Assembly (NCBI GenBank): GCA_013397935.1
Contig: VZRN01005166.1
Coordinates: 989,582 to 1,053,581 of the forward strand
Direction of reading: 5' to 3'
Source: Dasyornis broadbenti
Taxonomy: Eukaryota > Chordata > Aves > Passeriformes > Dasyornithidae
DNA: 64,000 nt
Below the pieces are notes generated by a model, which was given only the letters and a program-made list of their open reading frames with translations, made no database searches and was not told where the DNA came from. Positions within the stretch are counted from its first letter, which is position 1. Each line of letters opens with the position of its first letter. Shown one piece after another: positions 38,474 through 50,343 of the stretch. Position numbers and translations under genes: made by a program.

Positions 38474-39290
38474 ACATCACAGAATGTTTGAGGTTGGCAA
38501 GGACCTCTTGATATCACGTAGTCCAACACCCTGCTTATTGCAGGGTCAGCCAAAGTAGGTTGTCCCATCAGGTTTTGAGTATCTCCACTGGTGGAGACTC
38601 CACAACTTCTCTGGACAATTTGTTCCAGTACCTGACCACTCTCACAGGAAAATGAGTGTGATGTTCAAGTAGAATTTCACGTGTTTTACCTTGTGTCCAT
38701 TGTCTCTTGTCCTGCCAATGAGCATGGCCTTTTCTTCAGTCCTTCCCATCGGGTACTTACAGACATTGATGAGCTCCCTTGCCCCGAGTCTCCTCATCTC
38801 AGGCTACAGAGTTGCAGCTCTTTGAGCCTTCCCTCTTTTGTGAATTAGTGCCTTAATCTTCATGGCCCTTTGCTAGACTCAGTCCAGTAGGTCCCTGCCT
38901 TTTGTGGTTTGGGAGCCCAGGAGTGAACACTGCACTCCAGGTGTGACCTCATCCGTGCAGAGTAGAGAGAAACCTGTTGTTCTCCAGGTTCTTCAGGTGC
39001 TTTGCAAAGCTGCTCTCCTGCTTTTCAGGCCACAGCCTATACCTGGTGCCTGGGTTTTTTCCTCCCCAGCAGCAGGGCTTGGCTTTTCCCCTTACTGAAC
39101 TTTGTGATAACCTTCTCTGTCCAGAGAAGTGCCAGTGCAGGGATGCACTGCTGGTGACTGGCTCCAACTGGACTTTGTGCCACTGATCAGTCTTTTGGGC
39201 TGAGTCTTTCAGCCAGCTTTTAATCATTTGTCTAACCTGTACTCCATCAGTGTGTCTGACACTTCCCAAGACACTTTCATTTGTTAGGAG
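38474..39290 (-). mobile_element. CR1 LINE, ~0.8 kb, antisense
   Basis: An inverted CR1 tail ('catcacagaatgtttgaggttggcaaggacc') is followed by a well-ordered body. Its landmarks are 'tccactggtggagactccacaactt', 'tttcacgtgttttacc', 'ggagcccaggagtgaacactgcactccaggtgtgacctcatc' and 'ccccagcagcagggcttgg'. It ends near 39290. The copy is 5'-truncated with no intact frame and sits 1.3 kb before exon 2. Confidence 0.88.
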
Positions 39291-40579
39291 GCAAAAATAA
39301 ATAAATAAAACCTCTTCATTTTGAAAATTAACCATTAATGTGTTTCGTGGGGGAAAGTGACATTTCCATAGATGAGGTAATCTTACTTTTGTATGTGCTT
39401 ATTTAGGACAAAATGGTATTAAAAATGTATTTAATAATCTTAGGCCTTGCCTTTTAATCCCTCCAGGTAGATATGTTATTAAAATGAATATAATAATTTT
39501 AGTAATATTTGCAATTAATTATACCTTCCCAGATATATTAATAAAAATTATAAAATCAGCATGTTGTTAACTATATTCTCAGTTATTAAGAAGACTGAAA
39601 AGCTGTCTAGTTCTGTTGGCTGCCTGTTAATAAATGTGTTGCGGTCTCTGACTTATATCTCTGTGATGCCCTGTCAAGGCTCAAAACCCTGAAAAAACAG
39701 TCTCATGATTTTGTTCTTAGGGCAATGAATAAAGCTGCCAGTTCAGGCTGAACATTGGAGTTGCTGACAATGAACGGTATCTCTGACTCCTCTTAGTATC
39801 TGAAACTAATTTTACTTGTCCCTGTGTAACTGGAAAGGCCTCTGCGTCTGAAGAGTAATTTTCTAAAGTTTTTCCAGGTTGCAGAAAGGTGGAGTTAAGT
39901 CTTGTAAAAGGCATTTAAAATACTATTTTTAGTTTAGTTTTGGTGATCTCATCCTTTGCCATTTTAAGAGTCTCAATTGTTTTCTGCTGAGGCATCGATA
40001 ATGGGTAGCAGAACGGCATGTAGAGTTCTAACTTGTCTTCTGTTGAGTCACTTAGAAAAAGTGCTCTAGTCTTGTGAGCCTGAATTACATGGTGAATTGT
40101 CTTCTTAAGTTTAGGTCACTTCCTGCTTCCAAGAAAAATGTGTGGTTGGTTTTTGAATGTCCAGAATGAGAAGGTAGAGAGACTTGATCAAAGCAATAAT
40201 ATGGTTATACAAATATAAAGTCTTTGCAGGAAAAGTGTAACAGAAGTAAGAAAAATGGATTGACTGAACTCAGTATCTTAAATCAGTGTTTAATAAGTAA
40301 GATTACTTACTGATTAAGATTAAAACTACTACTCCAGTTTAAGTCCCAGTGCCACTAATCAGTGGCAATATAGCTGTACTGTTTATAGAACTTGGAGCCA
40401 GTCAGTGTGTGTTGGCTCCTCTGCTGGTTTATAAACATACTTGAGAGCTTGTTTGATTTGCCTACTAGGAATGTAATGCGTGCTTGAATAATATATAATC
40501 AGTCTCAGTGTAGCAATTTTAAGAAAGTTGTTAATTAAGATTTTGGAACTCAATTAACTTTTTTTTTTTTTTCCCCCAG

Positions 40580-40661
40580 GATGGCTTGAATTCTTTGGTC
40601 CTTGATCTGGATTATCCAGCACTGAGGAAGAACAAGAACATTGATAATTTTTTAAATAGAT
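40580..40661 (+). CDS. ROCK2: ROCK2 coding exon 2 (residues 51-77 plus first base of codon 78)
   Basis: This 82-base exon encodes DGLNSLVLDLDYPALRKN through NIDNFLNR, the helical N-terminal dimerisation segment just before the kinase domain. In ROCK family structures this capped-helix region pairs two kinases and is needed for full activity. The LNSLVLDLD and FLNR residues fit ROCK2, whereas ROCK1 has LDALVYDLD and FLSR (recalled). The acceptor has 14 T and five C before AG. The donor is GTAAGT at 40662. The exon ends in phase 1, leaving a single T that joins AT of exon 3 to form the tyrosine codon. No alternative frame in the region is conserved. Confidence 0.93.
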
Positions 40662-42065
40662 GTAAGTTGCAAGTGGCCCTTAAATAATGACAGTTTTGTG
40701 ATTTCAATCATAAGAAGTTGAGCAGTCAGAAATGCATTGCCCATAGTTATTGTACTCATTTTTATAACTCTGAGCTTCAGAAGGCTTTGAAAGACCATTT
40801 ATTACAAGAGAAATTTCATTTTAGGGAGTTGTTGTATTTTGAAAATATGTGGGAAAATACCAGCTGTAAATTTTTCTTTTCCTAAATATAGTTGGAAAAG
40901 TCCTTTTATTTTATTTTCTTATCTTATGTATGTGTAGCTACATAACTTGCTAAGTATATCCTAGTTATTATTCTTCAGGATTCATTACACTGAATGGCAA
41001 CATTATTTATATAGTCATATTTAATCTAAAAGAGAAGCCTTCTGTGGGTTTTTTTAACTAAATTGTTGTACCTTAAAATCTATTGGTTCATTTTTGAACC
41101 TTTGCATAAATGTTTTTGATTCTCCCCAAATTAATTGTAGACAGGATTTTGGAATTTATTAAGCATATGATCATACATCAGAGTAGCTGTACTTTGTGGT
41201 TTGGAAGTGTTTTCTATCTATGTATATAAGCATATTCTTTTTTCCTGTAAAAACAGCAGATTATTTGTTTTAAAATGTAATTTTCAAAGTCCTTTCCTAC
41301 ACAGGTGTTTGTATGGTTTCTTATGTACCACGAAGGGGAACTGAGCAGAATTAATGCAGAAAGTGGGGTGGTTAGTTTTTCCTTTTTGTTAAAACTAGTC
41401 AGGCAAAAGAAAAGCAAAGACCAGTTTCTGATTTTCCTTTCACTTCACTGATACTTGTGCTAGTACAAAGTGAGCCACTCAGATACAGGAGAAAACCGGA
41501 CAACTGGGTTCTTATTGGCATTGCCATTTTATACAGTTTGAAATTGCTGAACCCATAGCTCAGGTCTTCTTGGAGACTGTTCTGAGGGTAGCAAGTATGA
41601 GTGGAAAGAGTGTGGCACATGCTTGCTGAAGCCTCTTGCCACCTTGGGCATGGAAGAAAAGTTGGGAACTGTATGAAGAATTTATGGAACTGCAAGTTGT
41701 TGCTTTCTTAGGGTAAGGAACAGTGAGTTCTTGTCTCTTGTGATTTTTCTCAGCATCTGAAGAACTGTCACAAATACCCAGCTGAAAACTACTGTGAAAA
41801 GGTTCTGACAGGCTCTTATGAGCAGTCTGTGCTGGAGGCCTGAAGCCTGCATCCCTTCTCAAGGCTTCCTGAGGCAACCATGGAGAGGTGGCAGGGCCTC
41901 CTGTGAGTTGCACTGTGGTGCACAGTGAGGCAGCTGAGGCAGAGTCACTGCGATTGTTTTAATCCATATTACACAAATCTTCAAAAATTGTGGAGAACAC
42001 TAAATAATCATCACGCAGTCAGTTTAATAATTTAATTCTTCCACAATAACACTTGGAGAAAGAAA

Positions 42066-42088
42066 TTTTTTTTTTTTTTTTTTTTTTT
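42066..42088 (+). repeat. Poly-T tract (23 T)
   Basis: The longest uninterrupted homopolymer in the window; it is likely length-polymorphic. Confidence 0.85.
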
Positions 42089-44329
42089 CCTATTAAATTC
42101 TCAGGGGTTTGCATACACCCTACTTCCAACCTACATCAAGTCATTACTATTCAGGTTAATGTTTTATTAATAGCTTATTTTAATTTAAAAATGAAATAGT
42201 TTGCACTTCAGCTGAGACTAATTTATGCTCAGTTCAACTCATAGTTTCAAGCTGAAACTCAAATGTTTCAACTAATTTCACAAAGGCAATTTATTAATTG
42301 TCCTTACTATAGGAGTTTGGTGTATTCTGTTTCTGTGACCACTTTGCAGAAGCAGCCTCTTCATTTGTTTAATATGCAAGAAATTCTTTAATTGCCTGCT
42401 TTCCCTCACTATTCTGATTTCTTACTACTTTCTCTAAGGTATTGAACCAAGTGGAGCCTGTGTTTGTTGTAAGAGGCACATTAAATATTTCATGTAATAC
42501 AACCATTCCTTTTCAGTCTTCTGTGTTGCTTTAATCAGTTGTTGGGATTCTGATGTAAATTGCTGTGTTTTTTAGAGTATTCATGAAGTAGAAAAACATA
42601 ATTCAATATTTAATTCCCAAAACAATGAGAGGAATCTCATAGTCCTCTGAGACCAAAACCAATTTGCTTATTTTGGAAAAGAGGGCTGAATTTTCCAGCA
42701 TGGATTAGATTTAACAAATCTTTCTTGGTCTTTTCCTCTTCTGTCATTAAAGACAATAGGTTGAGTAGATTCTTCCAAGTCAATTTTTCTGCCATCTGAG
42801 ATTTGCCAAGTATTGAATCATGTCTTAGTGGCTTGTGCCTTTTTTGCTGGTCTCCCATTCAGGTGCGACTTAGCCTTAAATATATCAATAACAGGTTTAA
42901 GCAACAGTTGAAAATATTTAATCATTTATAATCTTATCATCATGAATAGAAGGGCATGAAGAAGGAATTCTGAGTAAGTCCAAACAGCAGCACAGAGAGT
43001 GGTGCCATCAACAGGCCTGGTACAATCCAGAAGTCTTAACTCCCTAAATGGATCAGTGATTTTCTATGCATTATTCAGCATCACTCAAGAGTTGGAAACT
43101 TGTGTTGCTAAAATGATTTGCTGGTATTATGCAGACTTGTAGAGTGCAGTGACAATGGATGTATTTACAGCAGAAGGCACTTCTAGTACAGGTGTGGCAC
43201 TTGTGCAGCAGTTTTTCTAGACTCCCTGAATAAAACTTCCTGGAAAGTTGCTTTGGCCATTTTCCTCTCCAAGCAGACACTGCTTACTTGGAGGATTTAT
43301 CTCTTAAGATTATTTTCTTGCAAAATTAACAGTTCTGGTTCCTTCCCTTACATTTTGTTATGTCATTTGAAGTTGCTGAATCCTGCCCAGCCATGTGGTT
43401 ACCAACAGGAATGCGTTATCTGGTGTGGTGTGAGGGCCCCCCAGGGCTGCAGCTCTGTGTACTCCAGGCTTCCTGTCAGTGGCACTGATGAAATGTCAGA
43501 TGCCAAGAAGAATCTTAGAAATGTAGTGCACTAGAACTTCCACTGAGTTAAGGAGCTAATTGCTCCTCTGGTTTTCTGCTGGCTTCTCTACTGCTGCTCC
43601 CTGCCAGATTCTTGCAGTTGCCTCAGCAGGTTGGGCCCTAGTTCCATTCTTAATGATATTGTTCTGGTAAGAGTAAGAATGGGAGGGGTATCAAATAACC
43701 AACTTTCCCAAGCAGAGCATGGAAGTCACAGTGTGTAAGACAGAATGTCTTAGATGTATAAACAAGTTATATGTCAGTGTCATTAACCACATTCCATTTT
43801 GGGTACTTGGTAGATACAAAGCAATTAAGTCCTGCCATCAGGCTTATTTTCAGTACATTAGGGATGTGTTCTCTACAAGCCAGAGGGCTGCTGCCTTCTG
43901 TTGCCCGGTGTTCTGCTCTTTTCTATCTATGCAGGAGAACTTACTTCTCATGTTCCCCTTTAATTTCTCTGAGGAAGCATTAGCCTGTCTGGAGCTGTGC
44001 CTTCTAGTTTCTGCTGCTTCTGCAAGGTCCCCAGCAGCTTCTCGTTCTTCACACACCTTTGACCGATACTGTATATGCACCCCTAATCACTTCAGTCTTT
44101 CTGTTGTGCTTTCTGCGTGGTTTTGGTCAGCTGTGGAATTGCAGCACTTCCTGGCTGTACTGCAATTTAACTTCTGGCTGGACTTCTGCCTAGGGCAGCA
44201 ACTTTTGACTTAATGTACTCCATAGCAGCACTCATTGATGGACTGTGTCTGATCTGTGCGGTAAAATTGCACTCCCTTGCAATTTTATTCCTCATATATA
44301 CACTCCCCAGAATGGCTTGATACACATTC

Positions 44330-44347
44330 TTTTTTTTTTTTTTTTTT
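44330..44347 (+). repeat. Poly-T tract (18 T)
   Basis: Homopolymer in intron 2, followed by AAAGAAAATAGG; no retroposon body recognised beside it. Confidence 0.85.
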
Positions 44348-45090
44348 AAAGAAAATAGGCTGCATATGATTTTTTTTACCTTAAAAGGCAGAAAAGTTTG
44401 GGTTTTCCCTTCTTCCCACCTGCATTTACTGTTCTAGACAGGTATTTTTTCCATTTTGTCACGCATTTTCAACCTTCAGCCACATTCTTGCTGCCAGCTG
44501 TCAGTGACTGATCCAGACATTCTGCCCTTTCAGAAACTGAAACTTCATTTATTTAAATGTTATAGTGCCATTTTCAAATAGTAAATCAAAAGTTGTCTTT
44601 AAACACTCCTTCTATCTAACATTCCTGGTCCTTCCTCTGTTAAAGAAGAAAATTGAGTCATAGGTGGTGGTATTCTCACGTTTTAGGACTTTTACTCAAA
44701 TGGTACAATATTTATATAAGAATCCATTGCATCCTGTGGCTTCGGAGTTCATCTAATACCTTCCTTTAAATATGACATTTTTCTTTTGCTGGGTTTAGTG
44801 CTGTTGCAAATTCATGAGATGTGCATACAGATACCAAAATTTGCAAACTCATCTGTGTGAAATCTGAAAATTCAGACTACTGCTGGAAGGTTACTGTTGG
44901 AAAGGTCTCCTGCACCCTGAATTAGATCACGTTATGTGATACATGAACTTAATCTTATGATCCAGTATGTTGCAATTATGACACGACTTCAGGGTTAATC
45001 TAAGCTTGCCTTCTTGCACCGCAGTTTTTTGTTTTAGGTTAGTTCCATGCACTGATTATCCGTTCCATATCTATAAGATTTTATGCCAAA

Positions 45091-45171
45091 ATAGATAATC
45101 CATCTGTCCCTTCCAACTGAAAGGGTTCTATCCTATCCTGTCCTGTCCTGCCCTGTTCTGTTCTATTCTTT
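45091..45171 (+). mobile_element. CR1 3' tail with expanded TCCTG-type microsatellite, sense
   Basis: 'ccatctgtcccttccaactgaaagggttctatc' is the last part of a sense CR1. The usual octamer tail has been replaced by or has grown into a TCCTG/TTCTG pentanucleotide run (about 45131-45170). Only the very end of the element remains. Confidence 0.75.
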
Positions 45172-46035
45172 CAGCAAAGCAAGTAGGATTTCTCCATTCT
45201 CAGCATTTCACAGGGATGATAAAACTAGTAACTCCTCAGTTGGTTGTTTCATATGTTTTTGGATTTTTCATTGCTTACTTGCAGTATTTAATGCTTGAAG
45301 TTTCACTGGAGCTGTAATAACTTTGTTTATAGTTTCTACCTTCTACAGAAGTATTCCTGTGAGTTTCTGCTCAGAAATTGAACTGTGTAAAACTACACAC
45401 TACTTTTTCAATGTGTTGAAATCCCTGCTGTCTCATTTCACATATCTGAAAGCATTGAAACATCTCAGAAACATTAAAATAAACTCATGTCATTGCCATG
45501 TCTCATGAGATGTAACATTGTATTCAAACATGTAATTGCAAATTCTCTGCGACTTGAAGTTTGCTCGTATTCTTTTCTCTACTGCTTCCAGTGAATTTGT
45601 ATTTATCCTCCTTGTCTTTGTCTCTGTAACCTGAGACAGTCTTGTGCCAGAACTTCTGATCTGCAGTTAGGTTTCAAACACAGTATTCCCTTCACAATCT
45701 GCAAAATTAATTCACATTATTAACAAACATAGTAAACTTGGTGTGGGTGAAGCGCTGTTGCTTGCCTATGCTTTTGATCTAGGCTTTCATGATTCAGTAT
45801 AGAAACAACCTCACAATTCTCTCAAGTCCTTTTCCTGTTGACACACTGAATTACTTCGGTCTTATTAATACACTGAATATGGCAAATTTGTTTACTTTTG
45901 AAGGTTTTAATTGCCTCTGTCCTTACAACTTTTCTAGCAGATTGTTCAGTCATTATTAACATTAATCTTTCCCCTTCCCTGTCACATCCAGTCTTTACTA
46001 GAGAAGAAGAAACTTACAGTTGCATTTGTTTGTTC

Positions 46036-48150
46036 CATAGTTTAGGAAGGATCTATGGAGGTCAACTGGTCCAGCTCTCTGCTCAGAGTCAAGCCAGTGT
46101 TGATGTTGTATCAGATTGTTCAGGCCCTTGTGCAGTTGAATGTTGAGAAGTTCCAAAGATGGAGGTTTTGCAACTCCACTTGATAGTCTGCGCCATTCCC
46201 CAATTCTTACTATTCTTTTCCTACAAAATAGGATTTCCAATGTTTCATCTTGTCTGTTGACTCTTGTCCTTTCACTTTGTACCCCTTAGAAATAAAGCCT
46301 CATTTCAACGTCTATTGAGGCCAACCATTTATCCATTCCTAACCTGAACAATTCTAGTTCTCTCAGCTTCTCTTGAGCATCATGTGAAACATGTTGGTGG
46401 CCTTCCATGAAGCTAGGAAATGTTTTGATATTTTTTGTGCACTGAGGACCCCAAAGTTAGTGATAACATTCCACATATGGTTTCACAAATGACAAATAGA
46501 GGAGGAAATCTACTTCCCTCAACCTACTGGCTGTGCATTTACCAACACATACTTGCATAGTCAGTGCAAAGGCTGGCTCCAAGTTCCTCTCTGCTTGGCT
46601 TGTTGCTCACCAGGGCTGTCAGGTCCTCTTTCTCATGGTGCCTTCTAGCTGGTGAGTCTGTCCTGTTCTGTTGTGTGGTGGTGTTCCATCCCAGCTAAGG
46701 ACTCTGTGCTTGCTATTGTTGACCTTTGTGCCTCCTGTCATCTCATAACTCATCCTGTCTGGGTCACTCGTAGAAGCTGCTCTGCCCTCCAGTGTATCAG
46801 CTTTGAAATTAAAACCACTGGCTGTGACTCCAGCAACTTTTCCACTTACCTGGTAATTCCTCTGTGCAATCCATGTCAGCCTGTTTTGGCTACAGAAGTA
46901 CTTTGAGATGCTGTGTTGGAAGTCATGCTACAGTCAAGGAAATGTACTGCTTTCCCTTTGTCCACCAAGGCAGACATCTCGTCATAGAAGGAAATCAGGT
47001 TCGTCAAACACAGTTTGTCCTTTTTTAGATTCATTCTGGCTATTCTTATCCTTCCATGTGCATCATGTGCTTGGAAGTGGATTCCAGAAGGATTTGCTCC
47101 ATGATCATCTTGGGCAGTGTGGTCAGAATGCTTTTCCAGCCTGTAGCCCCTTTGTTGCCCTTTTAGAACATGGACATGACATTACCCTTTACCCACTCAT
47201 CAGCTTCCCAAGTTGCCATAACCTTTCAAAGTTGATAGAGAACAGTATGGTAATGGTCTTGACTGGTTTCTTCAGCACACTTGGATGCATCGTTGTTGTC
47301 CCATGACCTGGTGTGTGCCAAATTTGCTCTACTGGTCTTTAACTCTTAAGTTCCTCTTTTGTGATACTGTGCTGCCCCAACACTGCTGTTGGCTTCAAGG
47401 AGCTGGGAGGCCTCTGAGCAGAGCTTGAGAGTAGAGTGAGGTAAAAAAAGGCATCAACTGCCTTGATCTTCTCCATGTCCCTGGCACTAGATCAGCTACC
47501 TTGCTGAGAGCAGTGGGACTGTATTTGTCTCATCCTTCCTTTTCTTGCCAATGTATTTATAGAATCTCTTGTTACCCTTCATGATCCTGGCTAGTTTCAG
47601 TTCCAGCTGAGCTTGGCTTTCCCAATTCCATCTTTGCTTGTTTGGGAGGTTCCTGCTGGGTAACCCATCTCAGTTTCCATGTTCCAAATCTTTACCTTTT
47701 GTGCTTGAGTTGAGGCAGAGTTTGCCCATTTAGCTGGACTGGCTCCCTGCCATTCCTGCTCGATTTCTAACTAGAACAGACTGTTCTTGTGCTATGAACA
47801 TGCCATCTTTGAAGATCAACCCACTACTCTGCCCTTCACAGCAGCTTTTTACAGGATCCTGCCAGTGAGTTTTCCAAACAAGCCATCATTTGTTCTCCTG
47901 AAGTCCAAGGTCTGCTATTTTTCTTCTTCAGGTCTGTTCGAGTCTTAAATTCCACCATCTCACAGTTGCTTCTGCCAAGTCTGCCACAGACTTTGTCTTC
48001 CTGAGTCAGTTCGTTCTTGTTTGTGAATAATAAATCAGAGTGCCTCCCTGATTTGGCTTATAGCTTGTTTGGAAGAAATGTTCCTGATGGTCAGGCATCT
48101 CCTGGATTGCTTGTAGCCTGCCAAGCTGCTCTCCATGAGTATGTAGGAAT
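46036..48150 (-). mobile_element. CR1 LINE, ~2.1 kb, antisense: longest mobile element in the window
   Basis: An inverted CR1 3' end begins near 46036 ('ttaggaaggatctatggaggtcaactggtccagctc'). The body runs 2.1 kb to the right and carries inverted 3'-UTR and ORF2 stretches in order. These include 'cactgaggaccccaaagttagtgataacattcc', 'aggtcctctttctcatggtgcc', 'gtcaaggaaatgtactgc', 'ctccatgatcatcttgggcagtg' and 'ttcagttccagctgagcttggctttccc'. Stops and indels interrupt all frames. The 5' limit is uncertain and could reach about 48500. ORF2 of this family encodes endonuclease and reverse transcriptase; here only C-terminal remnants are expected. Confidence 0.85.
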
Positions 48151-49389
48151 GGTTAAGCTATTTACTAGATGTTCTTTATCATTAACTCCCTTAGACCATG
48201 TCATCTTTAATGCCATACTGGATTAACTGTATCTCGGATCCTTTTTTCTCCCTGTATTCAGATCTGAGATCCTCTTTAATGCCTTTCTAGGGATAAAGTT
48301 CCATGGTATTTGACCTTAAACAGGGATCTCGCAATATGCACCTCTACACCTCTCTGAATATAAGCATCCACAGCTTTTCGTACAATTTCATGCTCTTCCC
48401 TGGTAGAGTTCTTGCTCCAGCCACCTGTTTTGTTTTGTTCTTCCTCTAAGCGTGTGCAGGGGCTTGGCATGCCTGAGATTACCTCAAGTATTATGGATTC
48501 CATTCACTGATTCCATTATCTTTTGTCCTCGTAATAAGAATAGATTTTTAAAAATGCATTTAGCCAGGAATGCATTTATAGAATGCTTCATTTACAAAAT
48601 TAAAGAATCTAGGACCTTGTGTGTTCTTAAAACTTGTCAGAGATCAGAATTTCACTGTTTTCCCTTTTACAGAATCTCACAACTGAGGCAGAGCTTATCT
48701 GCTCAATTAATAATGATTGAGCATTGTAGACATAATTTTAAGAAGTGTAGAACTACACATGCGGTGAATACCAAAAAAACACTTTGAGATGGCCAGCAGT
48801 TCCATACACGTACATAAACTTGAATCAATGTTTCGTATGGAATGGATGAGTGGATCTGCAGTCAGATCTGTGCATGATCTGCAGTTGCACATTAAGGTTA
48901 GCGAGTTACATTCCTCACCATCTGAGTGCTGCTGAACCCTATGGGTGTGTAGGAGCAGGTTGCACCTGCAGTGTTTTTTGTGTACCAGGTACTGCAGCTT
49001 GGCATTATCAAGTGGAGTTCCAGTGGATCCTGGGAGCACAGTGGGTAGCAACAAATGATTGTCTGAAAATTCCAGACAGGCATCTCTGGCTCTCTTCATT
49101 ACCAGAGTCTTCCCATAAACTTGTGAGTGATGAATAGAGGTGTGAAATGAGAGTCAGCAAAATGTGAAAGACATTTCAGTTGTTACAGCTAAAGGCAGAG
49201 GGTTAATGGTTTCCAAAGAATAATTAAAGGGGATGTTAGTAGTGGCTGCAGATTTCAAGAATTACCAAGAAGGCTCTAAGTATTTAAATAAAAATAGCTT
49301 ATTTTTACTCTAAATGAAAACTGTTAAGAAAAAATTCTTAAATTCTGTTAATACATGCATTATCACAAATTCTGTTTGATTTGTTTTAG

Positions 49390-49490
49390 ATGAGAAGATT
49401 GTGGAAAAAATCCGAGCTTTACAAATGAAAGCTGAAGACTATGATGTTGTTAAAGTGATTGGAAGAGGAGCTTTTGGAGAAGTGCAGCTG
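49390..49490 (+). CDS. ROCK2: ROCK2 coding exon 3 (residues 78-111): kinase start and glycine-rich loop
   Basis: The exon completes Tyr78 and encodes EKIVEKIRALQMKAEDYD, then VVKVIGRGAFGEVQL. The glycine-rich nucleotide-binding loop GRGAFG is residues 102-107, intact in the GxGxxG form. MKAEDYDVVKV marks the start of the AGC-type kinase domain. The DYD spelling fits ROCK2, while ROCK1 has DYE (recalled). The acceptor is TTGTTTTAG, a rather short polypyrimidine tract. The donor after CTG is GTAAGA at 49491. The phase goes from 1 at entry to 0 at exit, and 101 bases plus the carried T give exactly 34 codons. Confidence 0.94.
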
Positions 49491-50319
49491 GTAAGAATGT
49501 AATGATTTAACATTTAGACAGATTAACAGCTTTAGCCAAAACCTTCCTTAATCTTCATGTTTTATATTTAAAAATCCATTCTTATAAAGAGCAAGTGTAT
49601 TGTGAGATCGTTTCTGTGCATAGTAAACAGTAAATCTGAGTTTCAAACATGATGGATAGGAAGGGAAGAACTCAGGAATCAGTTTGCTATCCTTTGATCA
49701 AAATCGAAAAGGCAGTTCATGGCAATTCTAAATCTTTTTGGCCACAAGTATCACTGTATAATAATACCTGAAGCCTTCTATGAATGAGCAAGCAAACAGT
49801 GCAAGAAAAGATTTTTGTTTTGTTTTTGTAATTGTGATGCTTGCATTGTATTAAGTGACATGACTCATAGGATTTTGAAAAGATTTTTTTAACATTGTCC
49901 CCTCGACATGTATGCTATGTAATATCTAAAGTACGAATGGGATTACGTTTAAAATTTAATTGCAGAGAAATTCTGTTGTAAAAAATACATAATCAAACTA
50001 CAAAAAGTAACTTGGTATATCACACAAAGTCTGATTTTCATTTAATTTTGATTTTTCCAGTGCTTCCAAGTCCTGCTGTATGATAACTGGCACAAAAATG
50101 TGCACATATGTATAAGGTGGATTGATGTGTCAGTTTTGAAATAAGCACTGGATGTAAGTGCCAGATAGAATCTAGAATGCAAACATTAGGGACAAGTTAT
50201 CATGAGCTAACAGATAACTGTGCACCATGATGATTTTCTGTGTGAGCATTTTTAGAGGAAGAGAGATGGAAAGCAAGTCAATGGAAAGGGGAACAACTAA
50301 TTTGCAGCAGTTGAAGCCT

Positions 50320-50343
50320 GTTACCTTGTTACCACAAGGTAAC
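50320..50343. repeat. Perfect 10-bp inverted repeat, 4-base loop
   Basis: GTTACCTTGT and ACAAGGTAAC are exact reverse complements around TACC. It could form a short hairpin in the pre-mRNA. It is too short to be a microRNA precursor on this evidence. Confidence 0.75.

Larger units (their letters stand above)
268..40579 (+). other. ROCK2: ROCK2 intron 1 (40.3 kb, phase 0)
   Basis: The intron is bounded by the GTGAGG donor at 268 and a strong acceptor in which 14 T and five C precede AG at 40578-40579. It makes up almost two thirds of the window. The first ~270 bases belong to the CpG island and contain a G-rich tract. Most of the rest is AT-rich unique-looking sequence in which I recognise no exon. 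Repeats inside it are CR1 fragments near 10662, 13095, 14962, 24533, 27590, 28670, 31128, 33290, 35947 and 38474, a MIR-like SINE near 6830, and short tandem duplications. Stretches such as 16000-24500 and 18000-23200 hold nothing I can name. Long first introns often carry enhancers, but no specific one can be claimed here. Confidence 0.9.
40662..49389 (+). other. ROCK2: ROCK2 intron 2 (8.7 kb, phase 1)
   Basis: The intron has a GTAAGT donor and a TTGTTTTAG acceptor. It holds poly-T tracts near 42066 and 44330, a short CR1 tail with a pentanucleotide run near 45091, and a long antisense CR1 from 46036. The 41000-45000 part has no recognisable element. An open frame of 164 codons at 43719-44213 shows no homology I can recognise and looks like chance. 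Nothing recognised in 48150-49380. Confidence 0.88.

Noticed and set aside
43719..44213. 164-codon open frame on the + strand in intron 2
   Set aside because: Rich in Cys, Phe, Leu and Ser with no domain or family I can recognise, no promoter or splice context, and inside the ROCK2 intron. Best read as chance.
46908..47306. 132-codon open frame on the + strand
   Set aside because: Lies wholly inside the antisense CR1 at 46036-48150, on the wrong strand for ORF2.
48276..48503. 75-codon open frame on the - strand with protein-like composition (..EEHEIVRKAVDAYIQRG..)
   Set aside because: It looks somewhat coding-like, but I cannot match it to a family. It is short and sits at the uncertain 5' end of the antisense CR1. 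A protein search would decide between a LINE remnant, a pseudogene fragment and chance.
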